Counted from the stretch's first letter, positions 36,900 through 45,675 are shown. The stretch is DNA of 64,000 nucleotides from Nocardia coubleae NBRC 108252 (GCF_001612805.1 NZ_BDBD01000011.1:682001-746000); one strand, 5' to 3'. Notes: generated from the letters alone by a model not told the origin. Made by a program: numbers and translations.

Positions 36900-37990
36900 G
36901 CGGTGACCTCCTGAGCGAGGGTGCGGGCGGTCGGGTCGGCGAGGAACAACAGGTGCTCGCCCGCGCGGTGGATCTCCTCGATAGCGGGGTGGCCCGACAG
37001 CACGAAGGTCTGTACGCCCGCGGCCGCGTAATCCGAAAGGTGTTGCGCTACCTGCGCGTAGCTGCCGACGAGGCCGATGCGCTGGTCGTAGCCGAACGCG
37101 TGGAACCCGGACCAGCGTCCCTCACCGAGGGTGTGGTCGGCGACCTTGTCGGGTCGGTCGAGTTCGGCCCACTGCCGATGCACCCTGGCCCAGGCTTCGG
37201 CCTCGGTCTCCCTGGCGATGATCGGCAACTCGAGGCCGACCCGCACGTGGCGGCCGGACGCGGCGGCCCGCTCCCCCAACTCGGTGACCGCACCGGTGAT
37301 GCCGTCTTCGTGTTCGGCGAACAGGTGGACATCGCCGTGAGCGGCCGAGAGTGCGAGGGCGGCGGGCGTGGTGCCGCTCAGATGCACCGCCGGGAACGGC
37401 AGTCCGGACAGGATGCCGCGGAAGCCACCGTCGACCACGTCGTAGTAGCGACCGGCGTAATCGAAGCCGGTGCCCGCGAATCCCGCTGCGCCGACCTCGT
37501 TCTCGTTCCAGACACCGCGTGCGACCGTGAGGAATTCCGCGGCGCGGTCGTAGCGTTCGTCGCCGGTGAGCCGGTCACCGCGCGCCCGGGCCTCGGCCGC
37601 GTCGGTGTCGACGGCCAAGCGCCAGTTCAGCCGCCCCGCCGAGTGCCGCTGCAGGGTCGCCGACACCTTGGCCGCGTACACCGGGGTGCCGAACGCGGGC
37701 TGGAATTCGACTGTTACGCGCGTGTAGCGGGTGGCGCGTAGGGCGGCGGCCGCCACGATCCAGGATTCCTCGCCGAGCGGGTCGTAGGGTGCGAGCACGC
37801 CGTCGAAGCCGGTGAGTTCGGCGGCGTCGACGATCTGGGCGAGGTCGTCGAACGGGCCGAAGCGACCCGGCCGCGGATCGGTGGTCTCGACAACGGGGTT
37901 CGGCGGTCCGAACCCGCCGCGGCCACGCAGCGCCGGATCGGCGCGTCGTCCGTCACCACGGCTGGGCAGCCGCCACAGGAAATCGGTCAT
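36896..37990 (-). CDS. second SsuD-like LLM-class flavin monooxygenase
   Basis: The 364-residue protein is a paralogue-like companion of the downstream LLM enzyme, with RYTRVTVEFQPAFGTPVYAAKVSATLQ, SAGRLNWRLAVD, RAAEFLTVARGVW and the substrate-loop region VHLSGTTPAALALSAAHGDVHL. The two differ enough to suggest different or sequential substrates, for example sulfone to sulfinate and sulfonate to sulfite. It overlaps both neighbours by four bases. A role in organosulfur use is strongly suggested by the adjacent DszB-like gene. Confidence 0.85.
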   Translation of the reverse strand: MTDFLWRLPSRGDGRRADPALRGRGGFGPPNPVVETTDPRPGRFGPFDDLAQIVDAAELTGFDGVLAPYDPLGEESWIVAAAALRATRYTRVTVEFQPAFGTPVYAAKVSATLQRHSAGRLNWRLAVDTDAAEARARGDRLTGDERYDRAAEFLTVARGVWNENEVGAAGFAGTGFDYAGRYYDVVDGGFRGILSGLPFPAVHLSGTTPAALALSAAHGDVHLFAEHEDGITGAVTELGERAAASGRHVRVGLELPIIARETEAEAWARVHRQWAELDRPDKVADHTLGEGRWSGFHAFGYDQRIGLVGSYAQVAQHLSDYAAAGVQTFVLSGHPAIEEIHRAGEHLLFLADPTARTLAQEVTA

Positions 37991-39012
37991 GCCGGCACCC
38001 GCTCGGCGGCGACGATCTCACGCGCACGGGCCAACGGCTCAGGGGCGACCCAGGATTCGAGATCGAAATCGGCGGCCAGGAAGCCGTGGGTGTAGAGGAA
38101 CTGCTTCTGCACACCGAGCAGTTCGACCCGTTCGTCGGTGAGCGAGGGATGCAGGCCGCGGTGGAACTCGGCGCCGTAGGCCGCGACGACACCGGCCGGG
38201 CCGGACAGCGTTTCGCGCTGGAGCACCGCGCGGACACCGTCGAGGTCACCGGCGGCCCAGTCGGCGGCGCGCAGGCTCTGCGCGAGGAAACCGACGACGA
38301 CCTCGGGCCGGGACTCGAGCAGGTCGGCGTGGACCGTGATCGGGCGCGGGGTGCCGTTGTTGACCCGCAGGCGCTTGGTGGCCGAGGCATCGAGGTCGAC
38401 CGCCACGCGCAGACCGTGCTCGGCGGCCACCTCCTTGGCGCGAGCGCCCTTGACGTAGATCGCGTCGACCCTGCCGTCGAGGAGTTCGTCCACACCCCAG
38501 GTCGTCGAGCGACGAGCGCTCTGGATCTCGGTGCGCACCTGCGGGTCCGGCTCGACCGCCAGCTCGACGACGCGCACATCGGCCAGGGTCAGCCCGGCCG
38601 GGCGCAGGGCGTTGGCGAAACCGTGCAGCGCCATCGCTCGCGGGAAGCTGCGGGCCTGGTCTTGCGCCCAGGCGGGGACGCCGATGCGCAGCCCGGCGAG
38701 CCCGGCGGCATCGGTGACCGGCGAATCGGGGCCGACCAGGATCGCCTGGGACTCGTCGATCCAGGTGAGTCCGATCAGGCGGGTCGGTGAACCCTGTGCG
38801 CGTGCGGCGAGGGCGGGCACGTTTCCGCCCTCGCGGATCAGGCCGGACAGATCGTGCAGGAAGTGGTGCCCGGCGAGTTCGGGGCCCGCGTCCTGCAGCA
38901 CGCCGAACTCGAGGCCCGCGTTCGCGGCGGTCTCACCGAGCCAGCCGAGGCTGTGCGCGAGCCCGCTCGCGGTGGGCACGGGGCAGCGGGTGTACCACAG
39001 GGTTTCGGTCAT
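37987..39012 (-). CDS. DszB-like sulfinate desulfinase
   Basis: The 341-residue protein has the periplasmic-binding fold but no signal peptide, and starts TETLWYTRCPVPTASG. This matches the N-terminus of DszB, the 2'-hydroxybiphenyl-2-sulfinate desulfinase of rhodococci, around its catalytic Cys (Cys10 here). His50 (GHHFLHD) and Arg60 (LIREGGNVPAL) fall in the order and 10-residue spacing of the DszB active-site His and Arg as I recall them. The C-terminal VQKQFLYTHGFLA also resembles DszB. A desulfinase would release sulfite from a sulfinate made by the operon's flavin monooxygenases. The alternative is a plain binding protein; Cys/His/Arg conservation argues against it. Confidence 0.75.
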   Translation of the reverse strand: MTETLWYTRCPVPTASGLAHSLGWLGETAANAGLEFGVLQDAGPELAGHHFLHDLSGLIREGGNVPALAARAQGSPTRLIGLTWIDESQAILVGPDSPVTDAAGLAGLRIGVPAWAQDQARSFPRAMALHGFANALRPAGLTLADVRVVELAVEPDPQVRTEIQSARRSTTWGVDELLDGRVDAIYVKGARAKEVAAEHGLRVAVDLDASATKRLRVNNGTPRPITVHADLLESRPEVVVGFLAQSLRAADWAAGDLDGVRAVLQRETLSGPAGVVAAYGAEFHRGLHPSLTDERVELLGVQKQFLYTHGFLAADFDLESWVAPEPLARAREIVAAERVPA

Positions 39013-39764
39013 GACAGGCTCCTTGCATGTGGTCCGACACCGAGTTGGGCGAGGAATCGCGTTCGGTAGCCGAGGGTTTCGGGTGCCGCGTGATCGCGCG
39101 GGTGGGGTAGGTCGACGGTCTCGTCCACGGCGAAACGGCCGCGGTCGAGGATGATCACCCGGTCGGCGAGCCGGATCGCCTCGTCGACGTCGTGGGTGAC
39201 CATGAGTACGGCGGGCCGGTGGCGGGCGACGAGATCGCCGACCAGGTCCTGCATGCGCAGCCGGGTCAGCGCGTCGAGTGCCGCGAACGGCTCGTCGAGC
39301 AGCAGCAGTTCCGGTTCACGCACCAGGGCCCTCGCCAAGGCGGCACGCTGCGCCTCGCCACCGGACAAGGTGGCGGGCCACTGACCCGCCTTGCCGTCGA
39401 GGTGCACTTCGGTCAACGCGCGCAGGCCCGCTTCGCGCTGTGCCTTGCCGCGCCGCAGGCCGACGATCACGTTGGCCAGCACCCGCTTCGACGGGATCAG
39501 GCGCGGTTCCTGGTAGACGGTCGTGCGGCGCGGCGGTACGAGAACCTCGCCGCCGTCCGGTGTTTCGAGCCCGGTGAGCAGGCGCAGCAGCGTGGTCTTG
39601 CCGGTGCCGCTCGGGCCGAGCAGCACCACGGACTCGCCGCGGCGGATGGTGAGGTCCACGCCGTCGAGCACGGTCTTGTCGCCGAAGGCCTTGCGTAGAC
39701 CGGTGATCGACACCGCCACCGGGTCCGCCGCTACCTCGATCGGGGCGGCTGCTGTTGTCGTCAT
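39009..39764 (-). CDS. ssuB: sulfonate/nitrate-type ABC transporter ATP-binding protein
   Basis: This 251-residue ATPase has Walker A GPSGTGKTT, a Q-loop YQEPRLIPSKRVLANV, signature LSGGEAQR and Walker B LLLLDEPFAALD, in the short form typical of SsuB/TauB. ATG 39764 overlaps the permease stop by four bases and its own stop overlaps the DszB-like gene. It powers uptake of the sulfur compound through the adjacent permease. The ssuB name reflects family and context; aromatic or heterocyclic sulfur compounds are also possible substrates. Confidence 0.88.
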   Translation of the reverse strand: MTTTAAAPIEVAADPVAVSITGLRKAFGDKTVLDGVDLTIRRGESVVLLGPSGTGKTTLLRLLTGLETPDGGEVLVPPRRTTVYQEPRLIPSKRVLANVIVGLRRGKAQREAGLRALTEVHLDGKAGQWPATLSGGEAQRAALARALVREPELLLLDEPFAALDALTRLRMQDLVGDLVARHRPAVLMVTHDVDEAIRLADRVIILDRGRFAVDETVDLPHPRDHAAPETLGYRTRFLAQLGVGPHARSLS

Positions 39765-40576
39765 CGGATCGCCACCTGCTTGCGCCAGGGCATCGCGTAC
39801 CGTTCCGCGAGCCGTACGAGTGCGTCGAACACCAGACCGAGCAGCGCGTAGAGGACCACGCACAGCACCATGTAGTCGGTGCGGTTGTATTCCTGGGCCA
39901 GCGTCACCAGGTAGCCGACGCCCTGCTGGGTACCGACTTGTTCGGCGGCGATCAGCGCGGTGATGCTGATCGACAAGCACACCCGCAGCGCCATCAGGAT
40001 GCCGGGCAGCGCGGCGGGCACGATCACCTCGACGACGAGCCGGGTTCCGGTGAGGCCGAAACTGCGTGCCGCCTCGACCATCTTCCGGTCGACATTGCGC
40101 ACGCCCAGGTAGGTGTAGGCGTACATCGGGGCGGTGGTCGCCACCGCGATCAGCAGCACCTTGTAGAGCTCGTCGATGCCGAACCAGGCGATGAACAACG
40201 GGACAAGTGCCAGGAACGGCACAGCACGCACGATCTGCATGGTCGAGTCGACCAGTTCCTCACCGAGGGCGGACAACCCCGACAGCAGGCCGAGGACCAG
40301 CCCGACGCCGACCCCGATCGCCACCCCCGCGGCCGCCCGGCCGAACGAGGCGAGGGCGAAGTCGAGCAGTTGACCGCTGCCCGCCAGCTCGACCAGCGCG
40401 GACCAGACGGCGCCGGGTCCGGCGATCACCCGCGGTGAGATGGCGCCGCTTGCCAAACCCGCCCACCAGGCGAGCACGATGAGGACGGGTAGCAGCGCGC
40501 GCAGACCGAGCGACAACCAGCGTGGCCGCTCCCGGGTGCGCCGGACACGGGGCGCGGCAAGAACGAGGGTGCTCAC
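39761..40576 (-). CDS. ssuC: sulfonate-type ABC transporter permease
   Basis: The 271-residue protein has six hydrophobic segments and the SsuC/TauC-type EAA loop (MVEAARSFGLTGTRLVVEVIVPAALPGIL). The start is GTG at 40576, one base after the stop of the binding-protein gene, so translation is coupled. It forms the membrane channel for the organosulfur transporter with the adjacent ATPase and lipoprotein. Nothing in it is unusual. Confidence 0.88.
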   Translation of the reverse strand: MSTLVLAAPRVRRTRERPRWLSLGLRALLPVLIVLAWWAGLASGAISPRVIAGPGAVWSALVELAGSGQLLDFALASFGRAAAGVAIGVGVGLVLGLLSGLSALGEELVDSTMQIVRAVPFLALVPLFIAWFGIDELYKVLLIAVATTAPMYAYTYLGVRNVDRKMVEAARSFGLTGTRLVVEVIVPAALPGILMALRVCLSISITALIAAEQVGTQQGVGYLVTLAQEYNRTDYMVLCVVLYALLGLVFDALVRLAERYAMPWRKQVAIR

Positions 40577-40577
40577 C

Positions 40578-41615
40578 TCACTTGTCCTTCAGCGCGGCGA
40601 GCTGTTCGGGGGTCAGCTTGGATTTCAGGTCGTAGAAGATGTCGGCGGCGGTGATACGGCGGGCGATGACGCCGTTGTCGGCGAAGGTGTTCACCACATC
40701 GGCCAGGTCGGTGGCATCGGAGTCGACAGGCAGCCGGGGCACGGAGGCTTGCGCGCCGACCCGGACGGCGTCGGCCAGCCGCTCACCCGTGAGCGCGCGT
40801 GGACCGGACTTGTCGAAGACGTTCTCGAAGTCGGCCGGTGCGGCCTTCTGCTTCGCGGTGAGACCTTGCAGCACTTCCAGATACTTGGCGGCCACGTCGG
40901 GGCGCTCGTCGAGGATCTCGGTGCGGAACACCACCACGGAGTTGTCCTTGGAGCCGATCTGCTTCTCGGTGGTGATCTCCACCGCGCCCGCGGCCTTGGC
41001 CTCCTGGTACGGCACGAGGAACGACGCCCACGCGTCGACCTTGCCGGTCGCGAACGCCGAGGCGGCATCCTTCTGCTGCAGCGGGACCCGGGTGACCTGA
41101 TCGGCCGGAATACCGGCCTGGGCAAGGGCTTTGAGGGTGATGTACTCGCCCTTGCCTGCCGGGTTCACCGCGATCCGCTTGCCCGCGAGGCCCGCCACCG
41201 AGGTCACCCCCGACTCCGGCCGGACGACGATTCCGCTCTGATCCTGACCCGCCGGGTCGGCCACCGCGACGATCTTCACACCGACGTCCTTGGACAGCGC
41301 GCCGACCACGGGACTGAAGGCCGCGCCGGACACGTCGAGCTCGCCGGTGTTGAACAGCTTCAGCATGGAGCTGAAACCCGGTGTGGTGCTGACCCATTGG
41401 ATCTTGGCGCCCAGCGGTGCGAGGGCCGCGTCGAAGGTGCCGTCGCGTTTGCCGACGGCCAGCGGTCCACTGTTGCCCGGGTCGGTGACCTTGAGGATGT
41501 AGGGGGTGTCTGCCCCCTGTTCCGGCGTCGAGCCGGAGCCACATGCCGCGACGAGGGCGACGACGGGGGCGATCGCGAGGGCGATCCGCGAGAAGGCCGA
41601 CAGCCTGCGGGACAT
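40578..41615 (-). CDS. ssuA: sulfonate-type ABC transporter substrate-binding lipoprotein
   Basis: The 345-residue protein has a lipoprotein signal (ALAIAPVVALVAACGSGS) and a NitT/TauT-type binding domain with SVAGLAGKRIAVNPAGKGEYI and FATGKVDAWASFLVPYQEA. It is the first gene of the operon and catches the substrate outside the membrane. ATG 41615 follows AGGAG. It is divergent from the IclR regulator, with two similar palindromes in the 209-base gap. The name ssuA marks the family; alkyl or aryl sulfonates and sulfinates are candidate ligands. Confidence 0.86.
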   Translation of the reverse strand: MSRRLSAFSRIALAIAPVVALVAACGSGSTPEQGADTPYILKVTDPGNSGPLAVGKRDGTFDAALAPLGAKIQWVSTTPGFSSMLKLFNTGELDVSGAAFSPVVGALSKDVGVKIVAVADPAGQDQSGIVVRPESGVTSVAGLAGKRIAVNPAGKGEYITLKALAQAGIPADQVTRVPLQQKDAASAFATGKVDAWASFLVPYQEAKAAGAVEITTEKQIGSKDNSVVVFRTEILDERPDVAAKYLEVLQGLTAKQKAAPADFENVFDKSGPRALTGERLADAVRVGAQASVPRLPVDSDATDLADVVNTFADNGVIARRITAADIFYDLKSKLTPEQLAALKDK

Positions 41616-41688
41616 TCGGGGCTCCTGTTCGGGACGGGGTCGATGCCCTCGGAGCGTATGAGCGCACATCGCGTGGAACGAGGTATGC

Positions 41689-41707
41689 CTTTCCGTGGAT
41701 CGGAAAG
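41689..41707. promoter_or_regulatory. palindromic site 1 of the IclR/sulfur-operon intergenic region
   Basis: Perfect 7-bp arms CTTTCCG (41689-41695) and CGGAAAG (41701-41707) flank 5 nt. A TTGACA hexamer (41709-41714) follows immediately on the plus strand, so a regulator here would cover the -35 region of the iclR promoter. Confidence 0.65.
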
Positions 41708-41764
41708 CTTGACAGGAAGGCATCCGCAGATTTATGGCGATTGCACGGTCGCTGCAACGCAACG

Positions 41765-41783
41765 CTTTCCATATATCGGAATA
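41765..41783. promoter_or_regulatory. palindromic site 2, similar to site 1
   Basis: CTTTCC (41765-41770) and CGGAA (41777-41781) repeat the arms of site 1 with an A/T-rich centre. Two copies 76 bases apart between divergent genes suggest the binding sites of the IclR-type regulator. Confidence 0.6.
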
Positions 41784-41824
41784 CATCGACAGGCTTGCCC
41801 ACATACCTGTGTTACCTTCGGTTC

Positions 41825-42571
41825 GTGGAGACCTCCAGCGTGCAGACCGTCACCCGAGCCCTGTCTGTACTCGACTGCTTCCGCGGTGGCGAGGAACGCG
41901 GCGTCTCGGAAGTCGCACGCGCACAAGGGCTCGCGGTGAGCACCACACACCGGTTGCTCGGCGCGCTGGTGCAGGCGGGCTTCCTGGAGAAGGACACCGA
42001 GTCCAGCCGGTATCGCATGGGCGGTGCCCTGGCCGAGTACGGCCAGATCGCCTACCGCCAGCACAAGATCTACCTCGCCGAGCCCTGCCTCGAACAGCTC
42101 GCCGCCACCACCGGGGCGACCGGCTCGGTGGCCACCCGCCACGGAATCCACGCCGTCCTGCTCGGCACCAGCCGGTGGCGCGAGAGCGACGGGCACAAGC
42201 TGCAGGGTGTCCGGCTCCCGCTGCACGCCAGCGCGCTCGGCAAAGCGCTGCTCGCCTGGTCCGATGTCGATGACGACGAGTTGCGTTCGCTGCCCTACGA
42301 AGAAGGCACCGAACGGTCGGTGACCGGGCCCGAAGAACTGCGCACCGAACTCGTCACCACCCGCGAGCGCGGCTACGCGTTCAACGACCGCGAACTCGAT
42401 CCCGGATTCCGCACCATCGGCCTGCCGATCCTCGACTCCGAGGGGCGGTGCCGATTCGCGCTCGGCCTGCGCGGGCCCGTCACGCTGATCATCGATGAAC
42501 GGGTGCCGTTCTTCGTCGAGTTGGCCAAGGTCACCGCGGCCGAGATCGCCGCCAAGTTCGCGGCGGCCTGA
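41825..42571 (+). CDS. IclR-family transcriptional regulator of the sulfur operon
   Basis: The 248-residue protein has an N-terminal winged helix (QTVTRALSVLDCF, GVSEVARAQGLAVSTTHRLLGALVQAGFL) and the IclR effector domain (PLHASALGKALLAW, RGYAFNDRELDPGFRTIGLPI). GTG 41825 gives the standard IclR length. It is divergent from the eight-gene organosulfur operon and probably controls it through the two palindromes at 41689 and 41765. IclR regulators usually bind a small organic effector, so the operon may respond to its substrate as well as to sulfur starvation. No Cys-metabolism regulator site is evident. Confidence 0.9.
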   Translation: METSSVQTVTRALSVLDCFRGGEERGVSEVARAQGLAVSTTHRLLGALVQAGFLEKDTESSRYRMGGALAEYGQIAYRQHKIYLAEPCLEQLAATTGATGSVATRHGIHAVLLGTSRWRESDGHKLQGVRLPLHASALGKALLAWSDVDDDELRSLPYEEGTERSVTGPEELRTELVTTRERGYAFNDRELDPGFRTIGLPILDSEGRCRFALGLRGPVTLIIDERVPFFVELAKVTAAEIAAKFAAA

Positions 42572-42600
42572 TCCCACCGGGCCCGCCCGGCACGGAAATC

Positions 42601-42618
42601 CCCGCGCGCGAACGCGGG
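42601..42618 (+). terminator. small GC hairpin after iclR
   Basis: CCCGCG (42601-42606) and CGCGGG (42613-42618) form a 6-bp stem with a 6-nt loop 30 bases after the iclR stop. It may separate iclR from the downstream efflux gene. No T-run is present. Confidence 0.45.
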
Positions 42619-42665
42619 CGCGCCGGATACCGTGGACCGACTGGTTAGTCGAGGAAAGGACCGCA

Positions 42666-44075
42666 GTGGCGACCGATACGGCGGACACGGCTGTCGGGTT
42701 GCGATCCGAACGGGGTGCGGTACTCGCCTCGCTCATGCTCTCGACCTCGCTGATCGCGCTCGACTCCACCATCATCGCCACGGCGGTGCTCACCATCACC
42801 GATTCGCTCGGCGGGTTCGCGATGTTCCCGTGGTTGTTCTCGATCTACCTGCTGGCACAGGCGGTCACGGTGCCGATCTACGGCAAGCTGGCCGACATGG
42901 TGGGCCGTAAGCCGGTGATCCTGTTCGGGATCGCCGTGTTCGCCGTCGGCTCACTGCTGTGCGGTCTGGCGTCGAACATGCTGGCGCTCATCGTCTTTCG
43001 TGCCATCCAGGGAATCGGCGCCGGCGCGATCCAGCCGATGACGATGGTCATCGCGAGCGACCTCTACAACCTGACCGAACGGGCCAGGGTTCAGGGCTAT
43101 ATGGCGGGTGTGTGGGCCGGGTCGGCGGTGCTCGGACCGCTGCTGGGTGGACTGCTCTCCGATCACGCGGACTGGCGGTGGATCTTCCTGATCAACCTGC
43201 CGCTGTGTGCGGTCGCGGCGTGGATGTTGGTGCGGCACTTCGCCGAATCGGCGCCGCGCAGCCGTCAGCGGATCGACTACCTCGGCGCCGTGCTACTCAC
43301 GTTGGGCGCGGGGGCGCTGATCCTGGCACTGCTCGAAGGTGGGCAGGCGTGGGCGTGGGATTCACCGGTGTCGATCGGCCTGTTCGTGGGCAGTACGGTG
43401 GTTCTCGCAGTGTTCGCCGTCGTCGAGTTGCGGGTGCCCAATCCGGTACTACCGCTGTGGGTTTTCACGCGCCGGATCGTGATCGCCAGCAGTACGGTGT
43501 CGCTGCTCGTCGGCGCGGTGGTGCTCGGATTGACCTCCTACGTCCCGACTTTCGCCCAGGGTGTCCTCGGCACCACCGCCCTGATCGCCGGGCTCGCCGT
43601 CGGCGGGCTCACCCTCGGCTGGCCGCTGGCGGCGACACTGTCGGGCAGGTTGTACCTGCGCTGGGGATTCCGCATCGCCGGTCTGCTCGGCAGCACGCTT
43701 GCCGTCATCGGTTGCGCGACAACACTGTTCATCGACGCCGGGACCAGCCCGTGGCAGATCGCGGGTTCGTGCTTCCTGATCGGCGGTGGCATGGGCCTGG
43801 TCGCCTCTCCCACCCTGATCGCGGCGCAGAACAGCGCCCCCTGGCAGGAGCGGGGCGTGGTGACCTCGGCCAACATGTTCGCCCGATCTTTCGGCAGCGC
43901 GCTCGGTGTCGCCGTGTTCGGCGCCATCGTCAACACCGGCATCACCGACCCCGACCACCCCACCCCCACCGAACTCGCCTCCGGCATCCACCTGGTGTTC
44001 GCCGCCATCCTCGCCATGGCGGTGATCATGTTCGCGGCGGCCGCCACCATGCCCGGACGTACCGCCGCCGACTGA
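42666..44075 (+). CDS. DHA2-type MFS efflux transporter
   Basis: The 469-residue protein has about 14 hydrophobic segments and DHA2 motifs: LIALDSTIIATAVLTI in TM1, GKLADMVGRKPVI (motif A) and VLGPLLGGLLSD (motif C). The GTG start at 42666 follows GAGGAAAGGA. It is a proton-driven multidrug-type exporter whose substrate is unknown. It is in the same direction as iclR, about 95 bases downstream, but a hairpin and a short palindrome (GACT-GGTT-AGTC, 42639-42650) lie between, so it probably has its own promoter. A long overlapping frame in another phase is a GC-rich shadow. Confidence 0.88.
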   Translation: MATDTADTAVGLRSERGAVLASLMLSTSLIALDSTIIATAVLTITDSLGGFAMFPWLFSIYLLAQAVTVPIYGKLADMVGRKPVILFGIAVFAVGSLLCGLASNMLALIVFRAIQGIGAGAIQPMTMVIASDLYNLTERARVQGYMAGVWAGSAVLGPLLGGLLSDHADWRWIFLINLPLCAVAAWMLVRHFAESAPRSRQRIDYLGAVLLTLGAGALILALLEGGQAWAWDSPVSIGLFVGSTVVLAVFAVVELRVPNPVLPLWVFTRRIVIASSTVSLLVGAVVLGLTSYVPTFAQGVLGTTALIAGLAVGGLTLGWPLAATLSGRLYLRWGFRIAGLLGSTLAVIGCATTLFIDAGTSPWQIAGSCFLIGGGMGLVASPTLIAAQNSAPWQERGVVTSANMFARSFGSALGVAVFGAIVNTGITDPDHPTPTELASGIHLVFAAILAMAVIMFAAAATMPGRTAAD

Positions 44076-44292
44076 CGGACCACCCCGGCGGCAACCGACA
44101 TCCGGTCACACCCGGACCGACGGCTGCCCGCGCCGGGGCGTCATCGGTGTCGCGCACGCGGCGGTTGTGCGGGCACCGCCGATACGAGGGTGTCGGTCGC
44201 CGCCGGCCGTGCCCGCCGCGGGCGTCGGTTCGTGGCAGGGTGTCCGGTCGACGTCCGCCGAGGACGCCGCGAGCGTCGGTTCGTGGTCGCGG

Positions 44293-45552
44293 TCAGGCGG
44301 ATCGTTGCTCGGTGTGGCGCACCACCTCGACTCGCTCCTGCGCCCCGAATTCGACGACGCGGCGGATGCGCGAGTTCGCGACGGGTGCGAGGTCGACGGT
44401 GACCGGCGCACCCGCTCCCGCGCGAGTGATCGCGATGATGCGGTCCTGGAGGTACCCGTCGGGAACCGGCACCCTGATGATGTCGCCCACCGCCAGCGCC
44501 TCCGCGGCGACCTCACCACCGCTGCCCACCGCGGCGAACTCACCGCACCGAGTCGGTCCGGTGCTCGCGCCGAGCCCGCGTTCGGCGATGGTCCACCACA
44601 CCGACTCGCGGGCATCGCCCGGCCCGGACGACGCCGCGGCGTCGCCATCGGCACGCGCCTGCCGGTGCGGCCGGGCCGTCTCGGCGAGGTCGCCGACGCT
44701 GGGCAGAGCCGCGGTGCCTGGGTCCGAATGCGCCGACCGCTGCGACCGGTCCGCCGGTGCGGCTGCGGGTGCGGGTGCGGGTGCGGGTGCGCCATGGTCA
44801 CGCAGGACTGTCGTGTCGCCGTATGTGTACGGGATGTCGATGTCCTGCCCAGTTGCCGGCCCGCTACGCCGAGCCGAGGCGGTGAGGCGCTGGTGCCAGG
44901 CGAGGATGCGGTCGCGTTCGGCTTCGGCGGCGGCGCGGGTCTCGTGCAGGGAGATATGGCGGCGGGTCGGGGCATTGCGGGGGTGGGTCGTGCCCGCGGC
45001 GCCGTCGATCACCAGGATCCAGCGGGCGCCGACGGCACGGTCGCGGCGGGCCGAAACCCGTTCAGCCAGTGCGTGTCCCGGGGTGGCGCCGAGTCGGTCG
45101 GCGGCTTCCTCGATGCTCTCGACGAGGCCGAGTGAGCGCAGCAACTCGGCGGCCGAGAGTTCCGAGGTGTCGAGTTCCTGGGCGAGCGCGGGCATGGGCG
45201 TCTTACGGCGCCAGCCGATCCGGGCACAGTGTTCGTGGCGGGTGAACCACAAGCGGCTGCCGGAGCGGCGGTGCTGGTCGATCACCACGGCCCACCAGTC
45301 CCATTCGGGTTCGGCGACCAGGCGCGTTCGCACCCACCGTTCACGCTCGGCCGTGGATATCCGGTCCTCGGGTGGCACGAAGTTGCGGAGTGCGGTGCGT
45401 ACCGCCGATTCCGTGCGCCCGAGCGTTCGCGCGGTGCGGGCCAGATCGACACCGGCCCGTAGGTCGTCGGCGAGGATCCGGTATTCCGATTCGCGCCAGG
45501 TGGTTCCGTGCCTGCGTGGTGGACGCAGATCGCCGCGGAAGTCGTCACTCAT
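44293..45552 (-). CDS. hypothetical protein with N-terminal HTH-like segment and Ala/Pro linker
   Basis: The 419-residue protein is not one I recognise. Residues about 15-60 (WRESEYRILADDLRAGVDLARTA, LGRTESAVRTAL) look like a Myb/SANT or sigma-like helix-turn-helix. The middle part contains WWAVVID and RWILVIDGA, then an APAPAPAPAAAP low-complexity stretch. The C-terminal 90 residues contain VGDIIRVPVPDGYLQDRIIAI, a small beta-rich segment. ATG 45552 was chosen because the longer frame lacks a better start. It stands alone between an efflux gene and an amino-acid permease. DNA binding is a guess. Confidence 0.6.
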   Translation of the reverse strand: MSDDFRGDLRPPRRHGTTWRESEYRILADDLRAGVDLARTARTLGRTESAVRTALRNFVPPEDRISTAERERWVRTRLVAEPEWDWWAVVIDQHRRSGSRLWFTRHEHCARIGWRRKTPMPALAQELDTSELSAAELLRSLGLVESIEEAADRLGATPGHALAERVSARRDRAVGARWILVIDGAAGTTHPRNAPTRRHISLHETRAAAEAERDRILAWHQRLTASARRSGPATGQDIDIPYTYGDTTVLRDHGAPAPAPAPAAAPADRSQRSAHSDPGTAALPSVGDLAETARPHRQARADGDAAASSGPGDARESVWWTIAERGLGASTGPTRCGEFAAVGSGGEVAAEALAVGDIIRVPVPDGYLQDRIIAITRAGAGAPVTVDLAPVANSRIRRVVEFGAQERVEVVRHTEQRSA

Positions 45553-45675
45553 GTCGTGCCCCCGTTCTCGCACCGCCCGGCAACACTCGCCGGGCCAGTT
45601 GTGTGACACTTCGACGATACCGATGGGGTATGACAGAAAACGCTTGTCTGCCAGCGGCTTTCCAGCAAACCGGAG

